DNA of 64,000 nucleotides from Ilex aquifolium (lineage: Eukaryota > Streptophyta > Magnoliopsida > Aquifoliales > Aquifoliaceae): assembly GCA_951799425.1 (NCBI GenBank), contig OX637405.1, forward strand, positions 30,525,135 to 30,589,134. The letters run 5' to 3'. This document shows positions 36,536 through 53,816 of this stretch, piece by piece. The notes below the pieces were generated by a model. That model saw nothing but the letters and a program-made list of their open reading frames with translations, ran no database searches and was not told the origin of the DNA. A program made the translations under genes and the position numbers. Position 1 is the first letter of the stretch. Each line of letters begins with the position of its first letter.

Positions 36536-36560
36536 GTGAAGTTCCTTGTGCGAACTTCAC
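36536..36560. promoter_or_regulatory. 9-bp inverted repeat upstream of DnaJ
   Basis: gtgaagttc, a 7-nt spacer, then gaacttcac: perfect dyad symmetry about 80 bp before the ATG. It contains GAA and TTC units like those of heat-shock elements but not at the canonical two-base spacing, so heat-shock control is only a possibility. Confidence 0.4.
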
Positions 36561-36638
36561 GACCAACACACAGAAGAGAGAGAAACCAGCGAGAGGGACA
36601 AAGGGGAGGGGAGGGGAGAGGAGAGGAGAGAGAAAGGC

Positions 36639-41956
<5,318 letters not shown>

Positions 41957-42161
41957 AGACTAATGGTAGACCGCCTTATCAAGTCATGTAAGCTTGCATT
42001 TGTTTTATTTGCTTGGTCTTGTTCTGGAGAGCAAAGTCATTTGCTGATTTGTGATTTCATTAGAATGGGTGTTTTGGAGTTCTAACATAATTGTCAATGT
42101 TTATTCATTATAAATATCATGTCCAAGTTGCTTGGTATCTGTTTCCTTTCCTAGTCACTTG

Positions 42162-42498
42162 AGAATCCCAAAAACTTGATGGGTGGAAAATTGTTGGACC
42201 ATTGGCATCTCATCACACATATGCTCCAATTTTTGTGGGAGCTACATGAACAAGAGGTAACCAAGTGGATTTCTACAGATTCGGTGTAATCGGAAGGACG
42301 GCTTGTTTTTCTTCATTTCATGGTATGAGGTGATTTCATTTATGTGTTAATAGAGGAAGGAGGGAGGTGTTGGGGAGGGGCTGTCTGAGGCTTGAACCTT
42401 TTCCATTTGGTGGGTGGCATGGTCCCAATGCAACCAGGCCATCTCCTTGTTATGGTAGCTTGAGGATACATATTACTGCTCCCGTAGTTGACCTTAGA
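42162..42498 (+). repeat. Direct repeat copy A left of LINE
   Basis: Begins gagaatcccaaaaacttgat and ends ctcccgtagttgacctta. It matches 44266-44442 plus 45314-45520 closely, except for a roughly 70-base divergent block near 42390-42440. It carries the uninterrupted site tggtatgaggtgatttcatt at 42321-42340. Confidence 0.75.
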
Positions 42499-44262
42499 CA
42501 AGGGGATCCTTTGTCTCATTTTTTGTTTACTATGGTTGTGGATGAGTTGAGTAGGTTAATGGTGAGGGCAGAATAGTGTAATATGGTGGAAGGTTTTAAT
42601 GTTGGTACGGAGATAGTTACAATGTCACATTTATAATTCGCAGAAGATACTATTTTTTCCTGCTTTAGAGATGTGGGGAAGTTTTTGAATATTAAGAAGA
42701 TTGTTGATGTCTTTGGGTTGGTGTGAGGGTTTAAGGTCAATATGAAAAAGAGTGGCTGTGGGAATTAATTTTAATCAATACAAAATTTCTCGATTGGCTG
42801 GGCTTCTGTATGAGGTTGGCCTCTAAAATATTTGGATCTTCCTTTAGGTGATAATCCTTTGTCTTTGGGTTTTTGGGATCCGGTTATGGAGAAGATAGGT
42901 AGGAGATTAGATGGATGGAATAGGGAGTAGGCTTACTTTAGTCAAGATGGTTTTGGCTAGTATATCCATATATTTTATCTCTTTAAATTGCTTGGTGTTG
43001 TGGCTGAAAAGATTGAAGGGATGATGAGAGAGTTTTTACAGAAGGGTAATGGAGAAGGTAGAAAGGATAACTTGATTAGCTTGAAGGTGGTTTTGAGGCC
43101 TAGAGTTATAGGTGGGTTAGCTTTGGGTAATTGAATGCTAGAAACATAGCCCTTGTTGGAAAATGGCTTTGGAGGTTTCTATTGGAACAAAATTCTTTGT
43201 GACTTATGGTTATTATAAGCAAATATGGTTACAAGCCAATGAATGAGATGCTAATGGGGTTGAAAGAGGTAGTTTTCGAAACCAATGGAAATTCATTTGT
43301 CAAGGACTTCCGTCGTTTTCTCAAAAGGTTAAATTTCTTGTGGTTAAAAGGGAGAGAATGAGATTTTGGGAGGATTTGTGGCTTGGGAATCATGCTCGTA
43401 CTGATTCAATGGTTAGGTTTTTTTTTTTCCTCGGTGTCATGGGATTTTGGGTTTCGTAAAAGTTTCAATGATAGGGAATTGGTGGAGATGATTTATCTTC
43501 TTTCTTTGCTTGATCATGTTATTTTAAACCAAGAGTCTATTGATAGAAGGAATTGGGTCGTTGACTCAACGGGACTGTTTTCGTGCAAATTTTATTTTGA
43601 TTCTTTGATAAATGACACGAATCTCCCAATTTTTTATCTATCATTGAAGATTTGGAAGAGTAAGGTTGTGCATGGGTGATTGGTCATGGGAGAATCAATA
43701 CCAATGATATGATCCAAAGAAGGCGTCTTTATCTTAGTCTTTGCCCACAATGGTGTGTTGTGTAAAAGGGTTAGTGAAAAATGCCAACCACTTATTTTTG
43801 CATTGTTCGGTTGCTTTAAAGTTATGGAATAAATTGTTTGAGTTGGTTGGATGTCTTGGGTGGCTCCAAGTACAATTTCATCTATGTTTTGTGAGGATTA
43901 TGATGGGCTTGGAAGAAGAGCTAAAGGAGTTACTCTTTGGGAATGTGCGATTTTTGCTACTATTTAGGTGATTTGGTTGGAAAGGAATGCATGAATCTAT
44001 GAAGAGAAGTATGAAATGGTTGATGGTTTATAAAATCGTATCTATTTCTTAGCAACTTTTTGAGCATCGATCTCGAAAGAGTTTGCAACTATCTCGCTCT
44101 TTGGCATTTTGGCAAAGCTGGATTGCTTTGTGTGAATGATTGTTTTATACTTCAGTCTTTTTTCAGTTATGTTGTGTAAGCATTTTGTTGGTTTTGGCTG
44201 ATGTATGAACTACTTATCTGTATTTTCTATGTACCATTTATCTCTTTCCTATTAATAAAATT
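42499..44262 (+). pseudogene. 5'-truncated, decayed LINE (non-LTR reverse transcriptase)
   Basis: Broken frames read LRQGDPLSHFLFTMVVDELS, then FAEDTIFSCFRDVGKFLN (the FADDT catalytic box with D to E), further on FRNQWKFICQGLPSFSQKV, and a zinc-binding reverse-transcriptase C-terminus ending ANHLFLHCSVALKLWNKLFE. Several stops and frame jumps separate these. This is the L1-type order of plant LINEs, from the RT palm onward; the endonuclease is missing. It ends near 44262 with ctattaataaaattg. Confidence 0.8.
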
Positions 44263-44265
44263 GTC

Positions 44266-45520
44266 GTTAGAGATTCCCAACACTTGATGGGTGGAAAATT
44301 GTTGGACCATTGGCATCTCAGGACATATATTCTCCTCCAATCTTTATAGGAGCTAAATGAAAAAGAGGTAGACCTAGTGGATTTCTACAGATTCCGTGTA
44401 ATTGGAAGGACTGCTAATTTTTCTTCACTTCATGGTACGAGGCATAGTTATCAGAACCGGACCGCGGTGGAACCGTGAGCCGAGACTTGAAACGGTCCGG
44501 TTATTTAGTTAGACTGCCTAAGGAATTAAACCGCTTGAAAACCATGAAACCGGCCAGTTTTGGACAAGAACCGTGAACCGGACGAATTTTGTAAACCGGA
44601 CGGTTGGGGATCAGATCGATGAGCAGCAGTTCAGGCGACCAGCTCGAAGCTCAGGCGACCTCCACTTAGCAGCTCAGGCCACGAACAACCTTGACTCTCT
44701 CACTCCATCTCTCTTTATCAGGCGACGAACAGTCATGACTCTCAGACAACGAATAGTCTCATGATCTCATATCATCTCTTCTCTCTGTCTATTTCCCTCT
44801 CTCTCCGTCTACTGAACACACACACACCGCTGTCTAATGACGACACACACCCATCGTCTGCTGAAGACACACACACACCCCCCACCACCTAATGAACACA
44901 CCCACACCAACTTATACAAATTTAATATATATATATTTTTTTGCCATTGATTTGAAATTTAAAAAAGTAGTACAACTTTTTTCGTCTTGAGAAGACTAAA
45001 AGACAGATGTGTCCATTCTTTTTCTTATTATACATATTATATACGAGGGAAATAATTTCCTAATATCTTCTATTTTTGTTACTCTATCTACTAATTTACT
45101 TTTTTTTTTTGTTTGATAAGATTATGTGTCAATGGTGTTAATTTTATAGTAAATTATATATGTATTATGGATATGTTTCATATTTTTTTGGTTAATATAA
45201 TTTTTTTATTAGACGACCGGTCCGACCAGTTAACCCAATGGTTGAACCAGTGAACTATTAACCCAATATCTTCAACGATTTGATGTCCGGTCCGATTCTA
45301 ATAACATTGATACTATGAGGTGATTTCATTTATATGTGTTAATTGACGGAGGATGGACGTGTTGGGGAGAGGCAGGCAACGAAAGGCGTCTCGTGGTCCT
45401 TCACGACACCAGAATTGGATTAAGCTTTGGAGTTGATCAAACTCTGGCTCACTTGGAAGCCATCTCCTTGGTATGGTGGCTTGAGGATACATATTGCTGC
45501 TCCTATAGTTGACCTTATAT
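44266..45520 (+). repeat. Direct repeat copy A' right of LINE, split by an insertion
   Basis: Resumes gagattcccaacacttgatg, runs parallel to copy A to 44442, is interrupted by the element at 44443-45309, and continues ctatgaggtgatttcattta to gttgacctta at about 45520. It differs from copy A by point changes and one replaced block. Confidence 0.75.
44443..45309. mobile_element. hAT-like element (accgg word array)
   Basis: Ends catagttatcagaaccgg and, reverse complemented, caatgttattagaatcgg. Subterminal words are permutations of aaccggaccg on both sides. The insertion is shown directly by the empty site in copy A (42321-42340); flanks gtacgagg and ctatgagg look like a mutated 8-bp TSD of gtatgagg. 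The interior has repeated caggcgacgaaca-type units and CT- then ACAC-rich DNA. Confidence 0.7.
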
Positions 45521-45684
45521 AGTGATGTTGCCTTGTTTTTATAATATAGTTTGGATTTTGTATTTGATCTGCACAGCTTTGTATTGAAGACTAATTGATA
45601 TGTATTGTTATAGGGGCATCAAAGAGAGCAATCAATACAGCTTAGCAGTTGGCTGAGAATGCCTGCTCTGGATTTGAACAACTC

Positions 45685-46097
45685 CAAGTTTGTTTGGATG
45701 GATTTTTGGGAAGGGTTTGAATTGACTTTCTCAAATTCTTTCAAACTTAAATCCTTTTTTACAAAGATGAGATTCAACATTGAATCCAATCCATACCCAT
45801 ATTTGGTATGTCCACGGATATATCACTATTATGATTATATATTTATATATAAATGACTATTTTACCCTTTTATCAATCTAATTCAAACTTAATTTTGTAT
45901 ATATATGGGATATAATTGTCTTTTTGTATCTTGAACCTTTTAACCTTCATCCAAAATCCACCTCCCCTCGGGTTTGATGAAACCCATGATCTAGGATTTA
46001 AGGTCCGGGCCAATAACGGATTAAGTTTGGTAACCCAGACTTCCAATTTTTGGTGAAACATGAATTATGTGTGTCATTTAGACTGTTCCAACCCATC

Positions 46098-46129
<32 letters not shown>

Positions 46130-46155
46130 TCCCACTAATCAAACAGCCCCCAAAA
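45685..46155. mobile_element. MITE, copy 1 of a 'cctgtttgg' family
   Basis: Shares with 47450-47852 the ordered phrases tttgggaagggtttgaatt, tactattatgatwatatatt, tgggttt(g/t)atgaaaccc and a terminal caaacag. About 0.45 kb. The right end has a C21A9 homopolymer junction. Confidence 0.6.
46100..46129. repeat. Poly(C)21-poly(A)9 tract
   Basis: Homopolymer C run immediately followed by an A run near the right end of the MITE. Tracts like this often vary in length or are assembly-prone. Confidence 0.9.
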
Positions 46156-47449
46156 GTGTTCACTTTGGAGACCTATTGCTGGAAATTTAGAAAACTCCTC
46201 ATTTGTGTTCTAGACAAAGTAATAAGATATGGTTGTCATGTTTTTCTTGTAAAACTGATGGGTATGCGGTGCGTCAATTTTATACATGTACTCGAACCCC
46301 ACACAAACTTAATTTGACACAAAGCCCGAAATGATCTGATTAATTGACATGTAAAATAAATAGGTCAAATTAAAGTTAGACGAAAAATATGTATTTAATG
46401 GGTACTATAGATAGAAAATAATTATTTTATAAATTTTATAAATAATATTGTATTACTTGTTATAAAATTAAATAATTTTTTATTAATACGTTGAAAATGA
46501 CATGACACTGACATTTTTGACATTCCTAGGCATGCAGATGTGTCGGCTTCATTAAGGGGTTCCCATTGGATTGGATGAAAGTTTAAGCAAAAATACTCGG
46601 GAAACAACTGAAAGAGCTACTATAGCATAATAGAGTAATGCTACTACTTGCATCAAGTTTATTGACCAAATTTCTAATCAAACCGAATGTTTCTGTTGGA
46701 TTAGCACTAGACACTCACACACTGCATGGGTTTTCTGTTGATCCAATGGTACCGTCCCACGAATCGGGATCGTATGATTCGAAATGGGGTGATTTTTGTG
46801 ATCTAAATTACTTAAATTCTCAATTCCAAATTGTAACTCAAATTTTAAAATAAATATTAATTATATATATATATAATCGTATATAATAGAGAAAACAATC
46901 TTATAAAAAAAAATACGATCCAAAACAGTGTATCAATTAAATATATCTTCATCGCATCGCTTGTCAGAATATATATCGTACTGCATATTTGTACTGTATT
47001 GTATCACATGCCAATATTTTTTTCTGGTACATAAAATAGATATGGGAGCATTATTCCTCAGTATCACACAACTATCTGCAGGAAATCTCCCACACTTATA
47101 TTGGGGTCGACGTTAAGGTTCCACCTCGTGCTCTGGCGTTGAAGAGTAAGTTTAACCCTAATAAATTATCGTAACTACGAAGACTTGAACTGAAGCATTG
47201 AACGAAAAAATTTAAATTTTTACCCATTAGACCAACGGCTCGTTGATCATACCAATACTTATATCTAAGTACCAAATTAACCAATGATTCGTGTACCATT
47301 GAGTTGGACATTCAGTGAAATAACAAATATTATGATGTACTTAAGTGTAAAAAAAATAAGAAAGAAAGAAACGTAAGCCGCAAAACCGGTCATAGCAGCA
47401 CCCCCTTTACTCTATCAACGGTCCAGGAGCCTGTTTGGTATGTTTTTTG

Positions 47450-47852
47450 GGAGAGGTTTGGATTAACTTGTCCAAACTCTTTCAAATTCAAAGATGAGAT
47501 TAAACATTTAATACTATTCATACCCATGTTTAGAATGCACAATGATATATGACTATTATGATAATATATTTATATATAAATAACTATTGTGCCCTTTAAC
47601 CAATTTAATCCAAATATGGGTATAAATATATGGGGGTATAAATGTCATTTGAATGTTAAACCCATTAACCCGCATACGAAACTCATCCCATGGGTTTTAT
47701 GAAACCCATGAACTTGAGTTTCATGACCGGGCTTAAATTGAATTGAGTTTCAAATCCTGAACTAGATATGTATTTACCAAATATAGGTTTAAGAGGATTT
47801 ATTTTCCAACCCATATTCCAAAACCCTCCAAAAATCACGTACCAAACAGGTC
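47450..47852. mobile_element. MITE, copy 2 of the 'cctgtttgg' family
   Basis: Left end ggagcctgtttggtatg; right end, reverse complement, gggacctgtttggtacg. Interior parallels 45685-46155. It lies about 280 bp upstream of the Alfin-like start codon, so it may form part of that promoter. Confidence 0.7.
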
Positions 47853-48128
47853 CCACATGCTCACCCCCTCTCTCTCACGCACGAGAAAACGTCACCAATT
47901 ACTCAAATAGCAATTTCGCTACAAAACCAATAGCAAAACGACAGCGTAATTTATACACTCCTTTTCTTCTCTCCGTTTTGGTTCTCATTTTACATGTTTT
48001 TCTCTCTCTCCTCGCGATCTCACAATACTCTGATCTGCAATTCGGATCCACTAAAAAATATCAATCTCGATACTTGTGTGCATGTAGAAGGAACTTTGTA
48101 ATTGAATACTTTCAGATCTCAAATTTCG

Positions 48129-50902
48129 ATGGAAATGGCTTCGGTCTCTTCCAGTCCGCGATCTGTAGAAGAGATCTTCAAAGAACACAGCAGTCGACGA
48201 GCCGGCATAGTTCGTGCTTTAACTTACGGTATTCTTCTCGTCGTTTTGTATTTTTCTATATATATATATATAAATATATATATTGGTTTTGTTTTTTTTT
48301 GTTTCTTTAACTGTAATTTGGGGAAAAATTATAACTGCGATGAGTTCTTTTTTCCTCAGATGTGGACCAATTCTATGGACTCTGTGATCCAGGTAAATTT
48401 TCGATTTTTAGTAGTAATTTGTGTGCAATTGAAGATCACAGTTCTGGTTTGACTCGGTGGCAAATTGTATTAGTTTGTCCGTTTTCTGTTGTCCTTTGAT
48501 TTGTATGTCTTGCGATCTTGTATATGCATATGTATGTAGATGTGTTATTAATTCACCTTTTTCTTTTATGGAAAAGTGTAATCAGGGTAGACGTATGCTC
48601 TGTTTGGTTGGAACTAATTGAGGGGATTTTTTTTTTGGATTTCCAATGGCAGCTTGGATTGATAGCTTAGCTTAATATAGTTAAACCATCATCTGTAATG
48701 GCAGAGAGAATTTTTCTAAATGATATAGTTGAATTCCTTTCAGTTTGGCCTTAAAATGAGAAGGGAAGCTTTGGATTTTTATGGTTTTCTATAGTTGTAA
48801 GTAGTTAATTACTAATTATCTGGCTTGAAAGGTATGTCGGCTTCTTGGAAGGTGGAAAATTTAACTTAACCAAATGATTGTTCAAAAGATTAGATTTAAT
48901 TATCGTCATTTTCTTGTAATTTGTTTTTTTATTGAACTAAGAAGGCACTACTGATAGTGGAAGTTCAGTTTTTCTTTCCTCTTGTTTTCACCATTTCTCT
49001 ACCTTAGGGAGGTTTATACTCTTTGCTTCTTTTCTGTTTTTGTTAATTCTTTTAATTTTTGGTAAGATTTCCACTTGTTGTATACATTGTTTTAGAGAAG
49101 GAGAATTTGTGTCTTTATGGACATCCAAATGAAACTTGGGAAGTCAATCTTCCTGCAGAGGAAGTTCCTCCTGAGCTTCCTGAACCGGCTCTTGGGATCA
49201 ATTTTGCTAGGGATGGCATGGATCGTAGAGATTGGCTTTCACTGGTCGCTGTTCACAGTGATTGTTGGTTACTTTCTGTGGCTTTCTATCTTGGTGCCCG
49301 GCTTAACCGGAATGAAAGGTACTATATCATATTTAAGCTATTTCTTTGCAAATGTGGCATATTGTGTTTGCTAAATCGACCTACAAGAAGGTTATACTAT
49401 GCGGTCAAATCCCATTTGCTCCCACATTGAAATACATGGGTGGATTAAATTACATGAGAGAAAGATCACTTGGTATATTCCAGGCCATGCTGGACAAAAT
49501 GACACCACTTAGTGACTACGAGTGCAAAGCTTGTCGCATTTTTCATCTTTGACCAGCCTGCCTTCTTTCTCTAAGCAAGCTTCCATTGACCCTCCAGCTA
49601 AAACAGCTGCTCGAAAGCTTTAGGAAGAAGCAAAAGAAGTCTATGCATTGTATTTCATTAGTGAAGGGCTGTTACCTTAGTATAAGGTGGTAAAGTAGGG
49701 CACCATTCGATGAAGAAAACAAACTCTAGCGAAATGGTTCAAGTAGCTCAGCTCCATTTTTTCCCTTGTTTCTCACTGCTTCCAAGCTTTGAATGTTTCT
49801 CACTATGTTATTATTGTCTTGTGCTTCTTCTGATATTAGTATTTTGAAAGTTCGTTCTCAACTTCTCATAGTGAATCGTTTTTCATCTTCTGGGTCTGTT
49901 GTTTGGGTTATCTTTTCTGGAACCAAAATGTCCTCATCTAGTATGGACTGGGGATCATTGATGGCTTCCAGTCTCCTAGTGATCCAGACCTTAAGCACAG
50001 TAGTATGAGGCTAGGAAAAGATACTGTCACCACCTTGTTAAGGTCCATTGTAGTTGTGATCTTAAACTTGCAAATGTGCTTATGTTTTGTGATTTATGCT
50101 CCCTCTCTCTCTCTCTCCCTCCCTCTCCAGAGACGGGAATAGCTTGGTTTTCTTTGAGCTAGGCTTACTATGTTTGTTTATTCATGTACAGGAAGCGCCT
50201 ATTTAGCTTGATCAATGATCTGCCCACAGTATTTGAAGTTGTGACGGACAGAAAGACTGTAAAGGACAAGCCTAGCGCCGATAGTGGAAACAAATCTAGG
50301 GGCAGCACGAAGGTAGGAGTAGGATAGATTAGAAGTTCTTATTTTTTTCTTTTGGACAGTTGAATAGAAGTTGATTTTGAGTTACTCCTCATCCTCCGTC
50401 TCTGTGGTCTTGTTTTTTACACAATGAGAATTGGAGGGTGATTTTGCCGAGAGGAAATATTGTTGAATTATGTGTATATGGCCTAATGATGGTCTGAAAT
50501 CAATCACTATATAAGAGGAAGAGGGAAGAGATTGATTTCCGAATATTGACTTCCTGCAATGAACATGCATTCTGGATTTACTTTTCTTCATGCCAAATCC
50601 ACTTTTATTTCTGTTGTAATTAAGTTAATATGATCTCTCTTTATTTGTAGAGATCAAGTGATGGACAGGTGAAAACCAACCCCAAGTTGGCAGATGAAAG
50701 TTACGAGGAAGAAGAAGATGAACATAGTGAAACCCTATGTGGGAGCTGCGGCGGGAATTACAGTGCAGACGAGTTTTGGATTGGGTGTGATATCTGTGAG
50801 AGGTGGTTCCACGGAAAGTGCGTGAAGATCACACCTGCCAAAGCTGAGAACATAAAACAATACAAATGCCCATCTTGCAGCATGAAGCGGAACAGGCAGT
50901 AG
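48129..50902 (+). CDS. Alfin-like PHD-finger protein
   Basis: Plant nuclear histone reader; Alfin-like PHD fingers bind H3K4me3. Five exons: 48129-48228, 48360-48392, 49096-49318, 50192-50312, 50651-50902 (242 residues, usual length about 240-260). The conserved N-terminal Alfin (DUF3594) domain spans about residues 8-135: [40 protein letters not shown], and later FLARLN-equivalent [21 protein letters not shown] variable acidic linker follows. The C-terminal PHD finger (about 185-237) has all eight C4HC3 ligands: [27 protein letters not shown], with the aromatic FW and W residues expected for methyl-lysine binding. An ATG at 48135 is an alternative start. The leader is CT-rich. The subfamily member cannot be assigned. 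Confidence 0.94.
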
Positions 50903-51351
50903 TAGTCACGGTAACCTACAAAGGGAGAGGGGAGAGAGGGGAGGGGGAAGGGGGGGATACAGTTGATTTGGTGACTAACAAAGTAGTACAGCAGTATTAC
51001 ATTTTCTGTGTTTGCAATGACTATGTTGTTGTGATGTTTGTTTATACTATACCATAAGCTGTTGATGAGGTTGATGTTTGGCTTCTTCCTATCATCAAGT
51101 CCTTACTTGAATGCTTTGCTTATGTTTATGAAATACTTAATTTATTTTAGTTGCTTCTATATTTTTATCATTTGCCATGGGCTTTGTATGAAGCCCTCTT
51201 TGTGTTTTTCGGGCAGCTGTTACTATTTGAAAAAGGCAAATATTGTTGGGTCATTGGGAGGCCGGTACCTCCCAAAAAACTTAATAGGATAAAAGTACAC
51301 TTTTTAAAATAATTGGGATAGAAGTAAATGTGCTAAAAAAAAGTCATAAAA

Positions 51352-51974
51352 GCCATTTTACCCCTACCATAAATAGTGCATATCTAATTGAATGTGAGAC
51401 TTTCAAGATTCTTTTTGATATTTGTGTATCATTTGAATTTTGAAATTTTACATATATATATATATATATATAAATCGTCATGCAAACAGTGTCACCAAAG
51501 AGAGACACGATATAATGACAATGAGGGTTCAACCAGTGGCATCATGGCATTTTTTCGATTCCCTCTTTAGGTGAAACTCTTTGAGTGGGCAAAATATATA
51601 TTGTCATCATTTAGGTACAATCTACTGTTGTCACTCTTTACTGACACTGTTTGGACACTATGAAGGGGCATTCCATGATGCCACTGATTGGACCCCCATT
51701 GTCATTATATCGTGTCTCTCTTTGGTAACACTGTTTGCATGACAATTTATATCGTGTCTCTCTTTGGTGACACTGTTTGCATGACGATTTATATCGTGTC
51801 TCTCTTTTTCAACTCCCTATATATATATATATCTGTGTGTGTGTATGTATATATGAAATTTCAAAATTCAAATGATACACAAATATCAAAAGGAATCTTG
51901 AAAGTCTCACATTCTAATCTTGAAAGTCTCACATTCAATTAAGTATGCACTATTTATGATAGGGGTAATTATGG
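51352..51974. mobile_element. Large palindromic (foldback) element
   Basis: Outer arms are inverted copies of about 110 bp (taccataaatagtgcatatc and its counterpart near 51940; both with gaatgtgagactttcaagat). They lead into a second inverted pair around cgtcatgcaaacagtgtcac. The right half carries three tandem copies (51705-51810) of a ~42-bp unit containing atcgtgtctctctttggt, and a duplicated ctcacattc/cttgaaagt block. No coding capacity. Confidence 0.75.
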
Positions 51975-52933
51975 AATACAATTTAGAAAGAATTTGAAAA
52001 TGTTTTAAAATGTGCACTTATTGACAACTATTTAATGAAAAAGAGGACTTAAAGGAGGATAAGTTTGGAGGTGGTACTTAAAGCCAAATAAGTTTTGAAA
52101 AAGGTACTCACATCTCATTATCTCAATATTGTTTGTAACTACAATGAAGATCTAATCAATTGTAGCTATTAAATTAAAAGTGACTTCCAAAGTCACCTAA
52201 TATTGAAGTTTATAGTTAATCAAATTACCGACCCCCCCCCCCCCCTCGGCCTTCACCCCCCACCCCCACGCAAGCCCGACCCCAACATAATAATCTAACA
52301 TTTTAAATAATTCAACATAATTATACAATATCATAACATAATTAAAAACTTGAACTCTATATATCACAACCAAGCCAAGTTTCGGTATATTCTAGTTTGA
52401 CAAACTTCACTCAATTAATACTCCAAAAAAAAAAAAAAAAAATGAGTAAACATAAAGCATGAAGAGTTTTGATGAACGATGAAAAAATATAAATAAATTA
52501 GTAATTGTCCGTGCCTGAAGGCACTATATTACTTGTAAAAAATTGTAAATATTTGTTCATAAATAAAGATAATGTATAATATAATTTTAATAATATAACG
52601 ATCAAATTGATATAGTTTTACCTTTATATAACGAAAGTCATGTTACAATTACTGCAATATATTAATTTAAAAATTTGAGAAAATATAATTATTATTGATC
52701 AAACATCCACGATTTTAACATTTTTAATAAATTTTATCTCAAATGTTAAAAATTATAACTATTTGTTTTTTTGTAGGTTTCACCTAAAGTACATAACATT
52801 ATCTCTACACTATTTTTTCAATGTGAGTTCGTGTAATTTTTGTGAGGAAAATATCCAAAAGTTTCATGCGAATTCTCGTAAATGTAAAAAATTTTGTTGA
52901 GAACATCAGGTTCCATTTCAGTTCAACCTAAAT

Positions 52934-53310
52934 ATTCGTAAAATTCAATCGAATTTAAGTTTAAGTAAGAATTTATACTTTATACTTGACAGTCAAATTC
53001 AGCGCACTTCGAGTCTTAATCATAATTACGTCAAATCGAGAATTGAATTTAAGTTCAACTCAATTAACACTTTTATCTTAAATTTACAAACTAATTCTTA
53101 TTTATTCATGTTCACAGTGACATCATAATTGTTTTTAATTTAATTATTCTTTATTATTTTTTCAATCAATTTTAATTTGACTTCATCTTTGAATACTTGT
53201 AAAATTCAAGCAAAGTTAAGTTTAAGTAAGAATATATACTTTATACTCGACAATCAAATTCAGCTCAATTCAAATCTTAATCATAATCACTTCGAATCAA
53301 TAATCGAGTA
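52934..53310. repeat. Two-copy direct repeat, ~115 bp each
   Basis: Copy 1 at 52934-53050 and copy 2 at 53194-53310 share agtttaagtaagaatttata then ctttatact(t/c)gaca and further matched blocks. The repeat offset is about 260 bases. Confidence 0.7.
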
Positions 53311-53397
53311 AAATGAAAGGATTCTTTTAATTTTTTGACGGGAAAATTTTTTGGAAGAGTAGTTTCGATCGTTTAATCAATAATCTTAAAATAATTT

Positions 53398-53816
53398 GAA
53401 CCGCGAAAAGTTCAAGACAAACAATGCTAGCTCCCTTGGTATATATATATATATCACAAATTATATATATATTATTCGTCCATTATATCATTCGAATAGT
53501 ATAATATTTTTATTTCAATAGAAAATATGACCTATATATAGTCATTCGACTCGTTTTGACGCAAATAATTTGTATTTAAGGTCCATTTATTTATTTAAAA
53601 ATTCTAAAAATAATCCTTAATTATATAGAATCATAATTAACGACTTAATTAATGTGTAATATGAGATAGAGATAGAAAGTTATAAGAGAGATAAGAGTAT
53701 TAGAATTGTGGAAAGAATGAAAGTCTTGTTCAAAAAATTGGGGGAGGAAATGTTGCATTAAGACATCGGATTAATAATCGTCAAGCGATCTGAACCGCGA
53801 AAAGCTCAAGACAAAC
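53398..53816. repeat. Short direct repeat gaaccgcgaaaag
   Basis: gaaccgcgaaaagttcaaga at 53398-53417 recurs as gaaccgcgaaaagctcaaga at 53789-53808, each preceded by a related aataatc segment. These may be the two flanks of a decayed element. Confidence 0.5.

Larger units (their letters stand above)
35449..36638. promoter_or_regulatory. Shared upstream region of divergent phosphatase and DnaJ genes
   Basis: About 1.2 kb. It starts with a GA tract (35462-35506) at the phosphatase leader, followed by an AT-rich segment, a (TA)n run at 35840-35884 and a palindromic MITE (35890-36314). Near the DnaJ start there is a 9-bp inverted repeat gtgaagttc/gaacttcac at 36536-36560 and a GGGGA/GA-rich leader (36598-36636). 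Confidence 0.6.
41957..48128. other. Element-rich intergenic region between DnaJ and Alfin-like genes
   Basis: After the DnaJ 3' UTR this 6 kb holds a decayed LINE flanked by two related direct repeats, an hAT-like insertion, two copies of a 'cctgtttgg' MITE, a poly(C)/poly(A) junction at 46100-46129 and AT-rich DNA. No host gene is recognised. Confidence 0.6.

Noticed and set aside
42367-43971. Reverse-transcriptase-like frames considered as a functional LINE
   Set aside because: Multiple stops and frame jumps, altered FADDT box and absent endonuclease show it is a dead fragment.
47768-48310. 180-codon open frame overlapping the Alfin-like start
   Set aside because: Different frame from the PHD protein, begins inside a MITE and ends in TA-repeat residues.
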